Notes: a model not told the origin generated them from the letters alone. Counted from the stretch's first letter, positions 43,655-52,525 are shown. The stretch is DNA of 64,000 bases from VFMC01 sp040380855 (GCA_040380855.1 JBEIIG010000004.1:41208-105207), one strand, 5' to 3'. Numbers and translations are program-made.

Positions 43655-44347
43655 TCAGCCCTCACCGAACTGGGTGGAGTACGGGTGCGCATTCGGGAGG
43701 AACAACCCATCGGCCCACCACAACCACCCCTGCCGGTTGTAGTGCCGATAGAACTCGGCGAGGAAGTAGCCCGAGTCCTCGAGCAGTTGGAGGATCGTGT
43801 GAACGCGGCCTTGTTGTTCATAGAAGGCATGAAAGTTGAGTTCGACGAGGACCGCACCGATCGTGCCGGGCTGCAGATAGCGCCCCGCCGACCGCAGCAC
43901 ACGCTCATCGGTCCCCTGCGTATCCACCTTCAGTAGGTCTATGTAGGCGATCCCGGCTTGTTCGATGAACTGATCGAGTCGCACCACCTCGACGGTGTCG
44001 GTTGCGGCCACCTGTGCCCAGGAGGATTGCTGGCCGGCCACTGGCGCGAGCAGGCTCGATCCGACGGTGCTGGCGGTCACGAACATCTCCGCCGACCCCG
44101 GAGTTTCGTCGACTGCCTTGCGAACGGGGCGAACATTGGGGTTCTCGGCGAACCGCTGGGAGAGTTCGGCAAATGCACTGGCAACCGGCTCGAAGCAATG
44201 CACCTCCATCGCCCCGATGGTCAACAGTTCGGAGGCGAACTGACCACCGTTGGCGCCGACGTCGAGCACGACCACATCGTGTCGCTGCCCCAGGAGCCGC
44301 CCGAGGCCTTCGAGCCGCTCACGGTCGGCGATGTCGTCAGTCGTCAT
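43655..44347 (-). CDS. FkbM-type SAM-dependent methyltransferase
   Basis: 230 residues from the ATG at 44347, which lies within the end of the upstream CMP-sugar gene (11-bp overlap). VVLDVGANGGQFASELL (about 26-42) is the SAM loop, VHCFEPVASAFAEL the next motif, and YIDLLKVDTQGTDERVL the FkbM-type strand. Later residues hold a Trp/Tyr-rich stretch (RQGWLWWADGLF). FkbM enzymes O-methylate sugars. The operon position suggests methylation of the nonulosonate-containing glycan, but the acceptor is not known. Confidence 0.85.
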   Translation of the reverse strand: MTTDDIADRERLEGLGRLLGQRHDVVVLDVGANGGQFASELLTIGAMEVHCFEPVASAFAELSQRFAENPNVRPVRKAVDETPGSAEMFVTASTVGSSLLAPVAGQQSSWAQVAATDTVEVVRLDQFIEQAGIAYIDLLKVDTQGTDERVLRSAGRYLQPGTIGAVLVELNFHAFYEQQGRVHTILQLLEDSGYFLAEFYRHYNRQGWLWWADGLFLPNAHPYSTQFGEG

Positions 44348-45053
44348 GGTGACGTGTCCTTTCTGAGAGCACCTCGGCAAGCGCGAGGTCCAGTTCGTCG
44401 TCGATGTCGACCGCGCTCACGCGATCGACCTCCACCAGTCGCACGCGGCCAGCGAGCACCGACGGCGTCGTCAGCACGTGCTGGGGTGAGCACACGTAGG
44501 CAACGGTGGCAAGGTCGTAGGCCGGGGGCGCATCTTGTCGCCGCACCACACCACCCGCACGAGGCATCATCAGCCGAGCGAGGCCATCGGGGGCGACCTC
44601 GACCATGTTGAACGACGGGTGCCGATGGGCGGACGTGCCGGTGACCACGATGTCGCAATCGCGCTCGCGGTAGGCGGCGATGCAGCGCCGAACATCGGTC
44701 GGCGTGCGCAACGGCGCTGTCGGCGGCACCGAAACGAACAGGTCGAACGTGGGCTGACCCTCCGCGTCAGCGAACCAGCCAACCGCGTGCCGCCATGCCT
44801 CGAGTTCGGGGGCCTTGTCGGTGGCCAGGTGAGCGGGCCGGAGCTCGGGCACCAGCGCACCGGCACGCCGAGCGACATCAGCGATCTCCTCGTCGTCAGT
44901 CGACACCACGACTGCGTCGATCTCCGGGCACTGCGCGGCACAGTCGATGGCCCGCACCACCAGTGGAACGCCACCGATGACGCGCAGGTTCTTCCTGGGC
45001 ACTCCTTTCGAGCCGCCGCGGGCAAACACGAACGCAATGGACGAGAACGTCAT
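44337..45053 (-). CDS. legF: CMP-nonulosonate cytidylyltransferase (LegF/NeuA-like)
   Basis: 238 residues from the ATG at 45053 (4-bp overlap with the upstream gene). ARGGSKGVPRKNLRVIGG (about 10-27) is the CTP-binding motif of NeuA/PseF/LegF enzymes, and VVVSTDDEEIADVAR and FVSVPPTAPLRTPTDV are the following signatures. The last segment (VDRVSAVDIDDELDLALAE) has the D-x-D metal site. The enzyme activates a nine-carbon ulosonic acid with CMP, giving the donor for a transferase. The length fits the family (about 230). Neighbours LegI and LegG identify the sugar class. Confidence 0.93.
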   Translation of the reverse strand: MTFSSIAFVFARGGSKGVPRKNLRVIGGVPLVVRAIDCAAQCPEIDAVVVSTDDEEIADVARRAGALVPELRPAHLATDKAPELEAWRHAVGWFADAEGQPTFDLFVSVPPTAPLRTPTDVRRCIAAYRERDCDIVVTGTSAHRHPSFNMVEVAPDGLARLMMPRAGGVVRRQDAPPAYDLATVAYVCSPQHVLTTPSVLAGRVRLVEVDRVSAVDIDDELDLALAEVLSERTRHHDD

Positions 45054-46075
45054 CGCGCCTCCACCACGCACCCGCGACGAGACGATTGCTCGGCGAGTTC
45101 GATCACGTCCACGACTGCTGCGCCGTCCCTCAGCGAGACCATCGGCTCCGCGGCACCTGACACGCATGCGGCGAAGTGTCGGAGTTGGGCCAGATACATG
45201 GCATCGCCCGAGGTTGCCGCCGAAGCAATGTCGGCGACGCGAACCTCGTCACGCGAAGCGATCTCGGCTCTGCCGCTCACGAAGTCGACATGCACCGACG
45301 CGGTCTCGCCGAGCACACTGAACACGCGGCGGGCCGGCCACTCCAGCATGTTCATCGACACCTCGCTCAGCGTCCCTTCGCGGTGCCTGATGGTGACGAG
45401 CGCCAAGTCGTCGGCATCGCCCTCCAAGGTGCCGCTGCGCATGATGCGCGCCGACACATCGACGGCGGGGCCACCGGCTGCCAGCGCCAGCTCGATCTCA
45501 TGACTCAGCTCGCGCAAGGCGCCGCCGCCAAGGTGCCGCTTGGCGCCGACCGTTCGAGTCGGGTCGGCACCTGGCCGCCAGCCGTCGAGGTGCTGCCCAA
45601 CCTGAGCGCGCACGGCGAGCGGCCGTCCGATCTCGCCGGCGCCGACGCGATCGAGCGCCCAGCGCACGAGCGGGTGATGCCGCAGGCAGTAGGCCATCAA
45701 CACCGTCGCCTTGCGCCGGTCGGCGAACTCGATCAGCTCGTGGAGCGCATCCGGTCGGTCGGCAAGGGGTTTCTCCACCATCACCGGCACGTTTGCGTCG
45801 ATCAGGACGCGAAGCGCAGCTACATGCCCAATCGCCGCATTGGCCACGATGGCAGCCTGTGGACCCCTCTCGAGGGCAGCCTCCCATCCGTCGACTACCC
45901 CATCAACCAGACTGTCGATCTCGGGTCGTGCGGCGGCGCGACCATCGAGGCGCACCCGGGTGATGGTGGCTGCAGGCTGCAGGTACCGCCACAGGCGTGC
46001 GTGGCGCACTGCGATCGATCCGCTTCCCGCCAGGATCAACCGTTGAGGCAATTGCACAAGATCGCGCGCCGTCAT
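45050..46075 (-). CDS. Gfo/Idh/MocA-family oxidoreductase (PtmF-position)
   Basis: 341 residues from the ATG at 46075. An N-terminal Rossmann motif, LILAGSGSIAVRHARLW (about 12-28), is followed by VMVEKPLADRPDAL (the E-K-P motif, about 101-114) and a beta-sheet C-terminal half typical of the family. Such enzymes oxidise or reduce sugar derivatives with NAD(P). It lies between a PtmE-like and a LegF-like gene, the position held by the gene called ptmF in the Campylobacter legionaminic-acid cluster, which I recall as a related protein. The role there is in making the amino-sugar precursor; assignment here rests on context. Confidence 0.82.
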   Translation of the reverse strand: MTARDLVQLPQRLILAGSGSIAVRHARLWRYLQPAATITRVRLDGRAAARPEIDSLVDGVVDGWEAALERGPQAAIVANAAIGHVAALRVLIDANVPVMVEKPLADRPDALHELIEFADRRKATVLMAYCLRHHPLVRWALDRVGAGEIGRPLAVRAQVGQHLDGWRPGADPTRTVGAKRHLGGGALRELSHEIELALAAGGPAVDVSARIMRSGTLEGDADDLALVTIRHREGTLSEVSMNMLEWPARRVFSVLGETASVHVDFVSGRAEIASRDEVRVADIASAATSGDAMYLAQLRHFAACVSGAAEPMVSLRDGAAVVDVIELAEQSSRRGCVVEAR

Positions 46076-46077
46076 GA

Positions 46078-47160
46078 TCACTGGATGCCACGAGCTCGAG
46101 CCAGGTCGTCGTGGCGCCCAACGTCGTTCCACTCGTCGTTGAAGTCCCAGGCGCTCACATGCTCACCGCGTCGCAGGCACTCGCCGACCAGTTCGGTGAT
46201 GGGATACTCGCCATCGGACGGCACGCGATCGAGCAACGACGGCTCGATGGCATAGATGCCTGCGTTGATCGTCCACGACATCACAGGCTTTTCGACCAGT
46301 TCGGTCACCCGGTGGTCGCTGTCGTGGCCGATCACCCCGAAGGGCACTTCATGGAACAGCGGGCGAGCGGCGATGGTAACCATGGCGCCTGTGCACCGGT
46401 GGTGATCGAGCATCGCGCCGACGTCGAACTGGGTGATCAGGTCGCCGTTCATCACCACGATCGGCGCGTCGGGTACGTCGAGTTCGTCACGCACCATCGC
46501 CAGCGCACCGCCGCTGCCACGCGGCGCGTCTTCAGGGTCGCGCACGTACTCGATCGAGCAACCGAACCGCTCACCACCGCCGAAGTGCTCCTCCACGTGC
46601 TCGGCCAGGTAGCCGGTTGCGAGCACGATCCGCTTGATTCCTGCGCCCACAAGATGGAGCACGATCCATTCGAGAATGGGTCGGCCAGCGACCGTCACCA
46701 TCGGCTTGGGAACCTTGCGCGTGAGCGGGTACAGCCTGGTTCCACGACCTCCGGCCATCACGACAGCCACGTTGGGCCGAGTCGTCCGGCCGATCACATC
46801 GCCGAGCCGGTGGATGCCGGTGACGCGACCATCTGCGTCGACGATCGGAAGCTGGTTCACCCCGCGTACGCGCATCAGATCGAGCACATGGGCGCGCGAA
46901 ACATGTGGCGCAACGGTGAGGGCCGTCGCCTGCACGTACGGGCGGATGGAGCCGGTGAGGTGGCCGCCGCCAATGAGCGCACGGCGCAGGTCGCCGTCGG
47001 TCACGATGCCAGCGAACCTCTCGAGGCCGTCGACCACCACCGCAGCGTTGGCCCCGCCTACATCGATCGCTGCCAGGGCCTGCAGGATCGTCGCATCCAG
47101 CCCGACAACCAGGCGATCGAATCCCGCAGGAGGCACTGGTTGTGTACCGATTGCGTCCAT
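46078..47160 (-). CDS. ptmE: CBS-domain sugar-1-phosphate nucleotidyltransferase (PtmE-like)
   Basis: 360 residues from the ATG at 47160; GTG/ATG starts at 47235 and 47181 are also in frame and the choice is not firm. Two CBS repeats (about 15-125; AAVVVDGLERFAGIVTDGD, LMRVRGVNQLPIVDADGRV) precede a nucleotidyltransferase domain with VAVVMAGGRGTRLYPLTRK and PKPMVTVAGRPILEWI (about 130-165), and IVVMNGDLIT. The CBS plus transferase arrangement matches PtmE, which makes GDP-GlcN/GlcNAc for the GDP-dependent legionaminic acid route. It sits between LegG and the Gfo/Idh gene, as in Campylobacter. Confidence 0.87.
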   Translation of the reverse strand: MDAIGTQPVPPAGFDRLVVGLDATILQALAAIDVGGANAAVVVDGLERFAGIVTDGDLRRALIGGGHLTGSIRPYVQATALTVAPHVSRAHVLDLMRVRGVNQLPIVDADGRVTGIHRLGDVIGRTTRPNVAVVMAGGRGTRLYPLTRKVPKPMVTVAGRPILEWIVLHLVGAGIKRIVLATGYLAEHVEEHFGGGERFGCSIEYVRDPEDAPRGSGGALAMVRDELDVPDAPIVVMNGDLITQFDVGAMLDHHRCTGAMVTIAARPLFHEVPFGVIGHDSDHRVTELVEKPVMSWTINAGIYAIEPSLLDRVPSDGEYPITELVGECLRRGEHVSAWDFNDEWNDVGRHDDLARARGIQ

Positions 47161-47235
47161 GCCGACCACTTTCGAGCCCATCCTCACCCGACTGTGCCAC
47201 CTTATCGCCGTCTGTCCAGGCGGCCCTGGCACCAC

Positions 47236-48411
47236 CTACTCCGGTGTTTCCGCCGCCAGGTCGACGAATCGCTTGGCAACCGTTGCGAGCGGCAACACTT
47301 GTTCGAGCACCGTCACGATCGCGGCCGAGGGGTTCACCGTCGACTCCAGTTCTCCCGTCGCCCCGCGGTGGCCGACACTCGACCGCTGGAGCAGCTGCTC
47401 GATGCCGCGGCGCACCGCATCGACCGACCCTTCGCACGTGATCACGCTCGCCGGTCTCGCCCGACCCAGTTGTCGCACCCCGATGTCGAGCGTCGGCACG
47501 CCGAGCGCTGGCGCTTCGAACAGGCCACTCGACGAGTTGCCGACCACACCCGCAACCAGTGCCATCGTCGACAGATACAGCTGTTGCCCCATCGATCGGA
47601 GAGCAACTGCGCGAGGGTGCCGAGCGCAGCATGCCACCAACAGGTCTTCGATAGCGCTGGCACCGGCATCGGCATTGGGCAGGCTGACGACCAGCCCGAT
47701 GTCGGGTCGTTCGAGCAGAGCCTCGACCATTGCGGAACACGTGGCCAGCCCACTGTCCGGCGACATCGTTTCCGGATGGAAGGTCACCAACACTGTCGGC
47801 TCGCCGAGTTCGACGCCGAGTCGCTGTTCCACATCAGCCCGCGGCAAGTAGTGCTCGCGTCGCACGCTCTCCCAACCGAGCGCTCCGACCACGTGCACCG
47901 TCTCCGGAGACTCACCCAGTTGGAGCACGCGGCGCCGATACTCGGGCAGCGCCACGAAATGCAGCGATGCCATCTTCGTGATCGAGTGGCGCAGCGCGTC
48001 GTCGACCGCGCCGGCTGTCACCTCGCCCCCGTGTATGTGGATGACGGGAATCCCGCTCAGGTAGGCGGCCGTGGCCGCCGCGAAGATCTCGAAGCGATCA
48101 CCGAGCACCAGCACCGCATCGGGCTCGAGCACAGCAAACGCATCAGCAAGCAAGCTGGTCGCCACGCCCGTGGCCCTCGCAACACCAGCCGGACTGTTGT
48201 CGTCGAGGGGGAGCGCTACACGAGCATCGACGGCGAAACCGGATCGCTCGATCTCGTCGATGGTCATGCCGTGGCGTTCCGACAGGTGGCTACCCGTCGC
48301 GATCACTTGCAGCTCGAGCATCGGCGATTCCTCGATCGCCGCCATCGTCCAGCGCAGCAGCCCGAACTCGGCGCGGCTCCCTGTCACCACGCACACACTT
48401 GGCAATCTCAC
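47236..48411 (-). CDS. legG: UDP/GDP-sugar hydrolysing 2-epimerase (LegG/NeuC-like)
   Basis: 391 residues from a GTG at 48411 that overlaps the LegI stop (GTGA). VCVVTGSRAEFGLLRW (about 6-21), LVLGDRFEIFAAATAAYLSG, IPVIHIHGGEVTAGAVDDALRH (about 110-131) and VVGNSSSGLFEAP are the NeuC-family signatures. It removes the nucleotide while inverting C2 of a 2,4-diamino-6-deoxy sugar to give the mannosamine-type precursor for LegI. The length is typical (about 380). It is part of the operon core legI-legG-ptmE. Confidence 0.93.
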   Translation of the reverse strand: MRLPSVCVVTGSRAEFGLLRWTMAAIEESPMLELQVIATGSHLSERHGMTIDEIERSGFAVDARVALPLDDNSPAGVARATGVATSLLADAFAVLEPDAVLVLGDRFEIFAAATAAYLSGIPVIHIHGGEVTAGAVDDALRHSITKMASLHFVALPEYRRRVLQLGESPETVHVVGALGWESVRREHYLPRADVEQRLGVELGEPTVLVTFHPETMSPDSGLATCSAMVEALLERPDIGLVVSLPNADAGASAIEDLLVACCARHPRAVALRSMGQQLYLSTMALVAGVVGNSSSGLFEAPALGVPTLDIGVRQLGRARPASVITCEGSVDAVRRGIEQLLQRSSVGHRGATGELESTVNPSAAIVTVLEQVLPLATVAKRFVDLAAETPE

Positions 48412-49415
48412 CACTCGAGTGCCTCGTCGTGGCGGTAACTCCTCGTGGTGGTTCGCCCGATCACCTGGTGCCACATCATCGGAGACAGCCCGGTTCCTGG
48501 CCGCTTCACCGCAAGATCATCGGCAGTGAGCACGTGCCCCGCCGGCAGCGGATGCCGGGCCACGATCGAGCGGCGGGCGACCGTTCTGGTGCTGGCCTCA
48601 CTCGGCATGCAGCGCTTCTCTCCATCGCCAAGTGCAGCCTCTGTGGCTCGGATCTGCTCGACCAGTTGTGTGAAGGCAGTCGGTTCGAGGCTGGCTCGAT
48701 GATCGGGCCCCGGCAGCGAGCAGTCGAGTGTGAGGTGCTTCTCGATCACGGTCGCCCCGAGCGCCACCGCTGCCACCGACACGACCGTTCCCTGTGTGTG
48801 ATCGCTGTAGCCAACAGCCACGCCGAGCGCCTCGCGCAGCGTAACCATGGCGCGGAGGTTCACCTCGGCCACCGGTGCCGGATAGGCCGAGGTGCAGTGC
48901 AGCACCGTGATGGCGTTGCGCCGAGTGCCGGCACGGACCAGCACGTCGATGGCAGCCTCCACCTCTGCGAGGTCGGCCATTCCGGTCGACAACAGCACTG
49001 GCAAGCCCATTTTCCCGATGCTTTCGAGATACGGAAGATTGGTCACCTCACCCGAGGGCACCTTCATCCGGCGCATGCCGAGTTCACCGAGCAACCCCAT
49101 GCTGTCGTCGTCGAAGGCGGTGGAGAGGAACTCGATACCTCGCTCAGCGCAATGTTGAACGAGTGAGCGATGGTCGTCGGGCGACAACTCCAAGCTACGG
49201 AGCATGTCGAGTTGGCTCTCGCCCGTCGGGCCTGCCGCCACCTGGTAGTCGGCTTTGGGTGCGTCGGCTGTTGCCAGTTGATCGGCGCGAAAGGTCTGGA
49301 ACTTCACGACATCGGCGCCCGCGTTCACTGCTGCGTCGACCAGTTGACGAGCGAGGTCGAGCGATCCGTTGTGGTTCACGCCTGCTTCGGCGATCACCAG
49401 TACTCGGTTGAGCAT
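48408..49415 (-). CDS. legI: Nonulosonate (legionaminic/sialic acid) synthase (LegI/NeuB-like)
   Basis: 335 residues from the ATG at 49415 (GGAAGG about seven bases upstream). Residues 1 to about 265 form the NeuB TIM barrel: VIAEAGVNHNGSLDLARQL (about 8-26), VVKFQTFRAD, FLSTAFDDDSM, LPVLLSTGMADLAEV, VGYSDHTQGT and VIEKHLTLD. Residues about 275-335 form the SAF (antifreeze-like) domain (ARHPLPAGHVLTADDLAVKRP). It condenses phosphoenolpyruvate with a six-carbon precursor to form a nine-carbon ulosonic acid. The neighbours (diamino-sugar enzymes, PtmE) point to legionaminic rather than N-acetylneuraminic acid. Confidence 0.93.
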   Translation of the reverse strand: MLNRVLVIAEAGVNHNGSLDLARQLVDAAVNAGADVVKFQTFRADQLATADAPKADYQVAAGPTGESQLDMLRSLELSPDDHRSLVQHCAERGIEFLSTAFDDDSMGLLGELGMRRMKVPSGEVTNLPYLESIGKMGLPVLLSTGMADLAEVEAAIDVLVRAGTRRNAITVLHCTSAYPAPVAEVNLRAMVTLREALGVAVGYSDHTQGTVVSVAAVALGATVIEKHLTLDCSLPGPDHRASLEPTAFTQLVEQIRATEAALGDGEKRCMPSEASTRTVARRSIVARHPLPAGHVLTADDLAVKRPGTGLSPMMWHQVIGRTTTRSYRHDEALEW

Positions 49416-49462
49416 CGGGCACCTTCCCAATGGGTTCGTCGCGGCGCAGGGTGTGCCGTCAC

Positions 49463-50620
49463 TCAGGCCAGGCCGGCGCTGCTTGGCAGATTGATGATAC
49501 GAGCGGCCATGTCCTCGGTGACGTGCAGCGGTGCGCGCGGGGCCTCACGGTACGGGACCAACGTGTGGAGCGGCTCCCACACCGGCCGACTTCCGAAGCC
49601 CGCTGCGTTCAGTTCGTCGAGGAGTTGGTCGCGTTGCTGCGCTATGCGACCGTCGAGGATGATGGTCTGCAGCCAATAGTTGCTGGACGAGCCTGGCCGT
49701 TCACGCAGCAGGGTGACATCGGCCATATCGGCAAGCGCTGCCGCGTAGCGCTCGGCGAGGCGGCGCTTGGAAGCGACGAACTCGTGGAGACGGGTGAGTT
49801 GCGCGCATCCCAGTGCCGCGTTCAGATTCGGCATTCGGTAGTTGAATCCCACTACATCGTGCACGTACTGCCAACGATGGGGCACCTTGGCTGTGGTGGT
49901 GAGGTGCTTCACTCTCGCGGCCAGTTCGAGGTCGTCGGTGAGAATGGCTCCACCCCCTCCGGTCGTGATCACCTTGTTGCCGTTGAAGCTGAGCACACCG
50001 AGTAATCCGCTGGTGCCCGTGTGCCGACCATGACGCCAGCTTCCGAGCGACTCGGCAGCGTCCTCGACCATCACCAGCCCGAACTCGGCGGCAACGTCGG
50101 CGAGGGCCTCGGTGTCACACGGATGCCCGAACGCATGCATCGGTACAAGCGCTCGGATCGGTCTACCGGTGGAGGAGTTGACGATTCCGGCGCCATGGGG
50201 CGTTGCCACATTGCGCAGCCGATCTCGCAGCGCGTCGGGGTCGAGTCCCAGCGTAAGGGGCTCGACATCGGCGAAGTGGGGCGTTGCTCCGCAGTATGCG
50301 ACCGCGTTGGCAGTTGCGACAAAACTGAGTGCAGGCACGACCACTTCGTCGCCGGGCACAACACCGGCCACGAGCAAGGCCGCATGGAGAGCAGCGGTGC
50401 CATTCACGACGGCAATCGCCCGGCCGCTTCCGGTGATCCTTTCGAGTTCGCGCTCGAAGCGATCCACCTCAGGACCCACGGACGACACGAATCCCGACCG
50501 CACGCAGCCAGCCACTGCCTCTTCATCGATAGGGCCGAGATCGGGGGCGTGCAGTGCGTGAGGACCATCGCCGATGACGGCACGCAACCGCTCGACGAGT
50601 TCTTCGCCGAACTCGGTCAC
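49463..50620 (-). CDS. legC: PLP-dependent aminotransferase (LegC/DegT family)
   Basis: 385 residues from a GTG at 50620, preceded by AAGGAG at eight bases; a GTG at 50638 would extend it without a ribosome site. DegT/DnrJ/EryC1 features: VVNGTAALHAALLVAGV (about 78-94), VEDAAESLGSW, and the PLP lysine in LSFNGNKVITTGGGG (about 215-229). Family 4-aminotransferases put an amine on the 4-keto sugar made by LegB. The long 'SSNYWLQTIILDG' substrate side and the operon context favour LegC. It overlaps the LegB stop. Confidence 0.9.
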   Translation of the reverse strand: MTEFGEELVERLRAVIGDGPHALHAPDLGPIDEEAVAGCVRSGFVSSVGPEVDRFERELERITGSGRAIAVVNGTAALHAALLVAGVVPGDEVVVPALSFVATANAVAYCGATPHFADVEPLTLGLDPDALRDRLRNVATPHGAGIVNSSTGRPIRALVPMHAFGHPCDTEALADVAAEFGLVMVEDAAESLGSWRHGRHTGTSGLLGVLSFNGNKVITTGGGGAILTDDLELAARVKHLTTTAKVPHRWQYVHDVVGFNYRMPNLNAALGCAQLTRLHEFVASKRRLAERYAAALADMADVTLLRERPGSSSNYWLQTIILDGRIAQQRDQLLDELNAAGFGSRPVWEPLHTLVPYREAPRAPLHVTEDMAARIINLPSSAGLA

Positions 50621-51615
50621 ACGTGGTACTCCTTCCACCGGAGGCGCACCTCAGGCGGCAGCGACCGAAACCACCCGATGGTTTGCGTCAGCCCGTGTTC
50701 CAGCCCCTCCAGCCCGGGCCGCTCGGGACTCCAGCCCAGCAGCGTACGGGCACGTCGTGCGTCCGCCCAGAGCCGCTCCACCTCGCTCGCCTCAGGTCGC
50801 AGGCGGTTGGGGTCTTCGACGAAGTCGACCTCGATGCCCATCAACCCGCCGATGCTGCGCGCAAGATCGGCGATGCTGATCTCGAAGCCGCTTCCCAGAT
50901 TGACCACCTGTCCGACTGCGTCATTGCTCTCGAGAGCAGCGATGAAGCCGCGGGCGGTGTCGGTGACGAACGTGAGGTCGCGTGTGGGGTGCAGCGACCC
51001 GAGGCGAAGCCGAGAATCGCCCTGCACGAGTTGGGCGATGATGGTGGGGATGATGGCGCGTAGCGACTGGCGCGGACCGTAGGTGTTGAAGGGCCTGACC
51101 ACTGTGACCGGCGTGCCGAACGAGCGATGGAACGACAGCGCCATCTGGTCGGCACCGATCTTGCTGGCGGAATAGGGCGACTGCCCCTGCAAGGGATGGT
51201 CTTCGTCGATGGGTACCCGCAGCGCCGTGCCGTACACCTCGCTGGTGGACGTGTGCACGACCCGCGCGAGATCGAGTGATCGAGCCGCCTGCACGATGTT
51301 GAGTGTTCCCACCACATTCGTGGCCACATAACTGTCGGGCGCCACGTAGCTGTAGGGGATGCCGATCAACGCCGCCAGATGCGCAACTGCGTCGCAGCCC
51401 GTCATGTGTTGCCGAACGGCAGCGGCATCGCGCACATCGCCGGTGACGACCTCCACTTCCGCTGCCACATCGGCGGGAAGCGAGTCGAGCCAGCCGCGAC
51501 TGGAGGTGGACGTGTACCTCACCATCGCCCGGGGCTGGTAGCCACGGATGACCAGTTGTTCGACGAGGTGAGAGCCGATGAAGCCGCCGGCACCGGTGAC
51601 GAGGATGCGTTGCAT
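50617..51615 (-). CDS. legB: NDP-sugar 4,6-dehydratase (LegB-like)
   Basis: 332 residues from the ATG at 51615; an ATG at 51630 is equally possible. Extended SDR fold: ILVTGAGGFIGSHLVEQL (NAD loop, about 4-21), VAHLAALIGIPYSY, STSEVYGTALRVP (about 121-133), the active-site Y-x-x-x-K in YSASKIGADQM, and VVRPFNTYGPRQS. Close relatives are 4,6-dehydratases that open the legionaminic acid pathway from a nucleotide-linked GlcNAc. The next gene is the 4-aminotransferase, the expected second step. Confidence 0.9.
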   Translation of the reverse strand: MQRILVTGAGGFIGSHLVEQLVIRGYQPRAMVRYTSTSSRGWLDSLPADVAAEVEVVTGDVRDAAAVRQHMTGCDAVAHLAALIGIPYSYVAPDSYVATNVVGTLNIVQAARSLDLARVVHTSTSEVYGTALRVPIDEDHPLQGQSPYSASKIGADQMALSFHRSFGTPVTVVRPFNTYGPRQSLRAIIPTIIAQLVQGDSRLRLGSLHPTRDLTFVTDTARGFIAALESNDAVGQVVNLGSGFEISIADLARSIGGLMGIEVDFVEDPNRLRPEASEVERLWADARRARTLLGWSPERPGLEGLEHGLTQTIGWFRSLPPEVRLRWKEYHV

Positions 51616-51676
51616 GGTCCGGCCGATCATGACACCCGGCCCTCGCTGCAACAAGCATCCTTGCGGTACGGGAGGT

Positions 51677-52438
51677 TCACAGGGTCCAGCCTTCGTCGAC
51701 CACGAGGTCGTGGCCCGTGATCGCGCTCGCACCCGTCGACAGCAGGAAACAGACAGCACCCGCCACGTCGTCGGCCGACAGCAGGTCGCCCGACGCGCTG
51801 TACACCCCGTAGGCCGATCGGAAGTTGTCGTCGTGTCCGTCGAGGATGCCACCGGGCGACACACAGTTGAAGCGCACCCGACTGGTCTTGTACTGCTGCG
51901 CAAAGTAGGCGGACATCGCGCGAAGGCCAGCCTTGGCAACCGCATAGGCGAGCGGCATGGTGAAGGGCTGCGTCGCGTAGATCTCGAAGCGCGGCGGGGC
52001 GAAGCCGTAGATCGACGACAGCGACACGATCGAACCGCCCCCTCGGCCTGCGAAGTACTCGCCGAAGGTGCGGCACACCAGGAACGACGAGCCCAGGTGG
52101 GCGTTCACATCGCTGAGGAACTCGTCGCTGGTGAGTCGAGCTGCGGCAACTCGGGCGTGATGCATCGGCGGGTAGCAGGCGTTGACGACCCCGGAGCACT
52201 CCACACCGAGTTGCTCCAGACGTTTGGGGAGTTCGGCCACTGACGACTCGTCACTGGTGTCGACTTCGATCAGCGGTACTCCGGTCGAACCGAACGCGTT
52301 GTTCAGGCGAGCGAAGTCGATGTCGCCCAGTACCAGCGGCGTTCCGTCGGTGAGCGCTCGACGTACAACTGCTCGACCCACGCGTCCGGCAGCACCGAGG
52401 ACCACGACGGCACCTGGTGCCGACTGCTCTCCGTCCAC
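51677..52438 (-). CDS. Short-chain dehydrogenase/reductase (PtmA-like)
   Basis: 253 residues from a GTG at 52438, with GGAGG about ten bases upstream. Classical SDR: VVVLGAAGRVGRAVVRRAL (coenzyme loop, about 11-29), VVNACYP (N-A position), SIVSLSSIYGFAPPRF (catalytic Ser), and Y-x-x-x-K in YAVAKAGLRAM. It is the first gene of the nonulosonate operon. In Campylobacter an SDR named PtmA belongs to the same gene set and is linked to making the GlcN precursor. The match is by family and context, not by specific residues. It is divergent from the gene at 52531. Confidence 0.82.
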   Translation of the reverse strand: MDGEQSAPGAVVVLGAAGRVGRAVVRRALTDGTPLVLGDIDFARLNNAFGSTGVPLIEVDTSDESSVAELPKRLEQLGVECSGVVNACYPPMHHARVAAARLTSDEFLSDVNAHLGSSFLVCRTFGEYFAGRGGGSIVSLSSIYGFAPPRFEIYATQPFTMPLAYAVAKAGLRAMSAYFAQQYKTSRVRFNCVSPGGILDGHDDNFRSAYGVYSASGDLLSADDVAGAVCFLLSTGASAITGHDLVVDEGWTL

Positions 52439-52518
52439 CCTCTCTCAACCTCCGATCGCGCCCTGCGGTGCCCGCGCAGTGTTTCTCCACTGTCCGGTCT
52501 ACCGCGGGCTTGACAACC

Positions 52519-52525
52519 TAGGCTA
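52519..52525. promoter_or_regulatory. Shared divergent -10 element (TAGGCTA)
   Basis: Read on +, TAGGCT (52519-52524) ends six bases before the GTG at 52531. Read on -, TAGCCT (52525-52520) faces the nonulosonate operon, whose first start is 82 bases away. The two candidate -10 boxes overlap by five bases. A TTGACA at 52510-52515 is too close to serve the + box. Confidence 0.4.

Noticed and set aside
46111..48438. 775-codon + frame opposite ptmE and legG
   Set aside because: It mirrors real genes with clear family motifs on the other strand and has no ribosome site or motif.
48408..49415. NeuB as N-acetylneuraminic (sialic) acid synthase
   Set aside because: LegB, LegC and PtmE in the same operon make a diamino precursor, so legionaminic-type acid fits better.
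52510..52515. TTGACA as a -35 for the gene at 52531
   Set aside because: It is only three bases from the TAGGCT box, too close to work with it.
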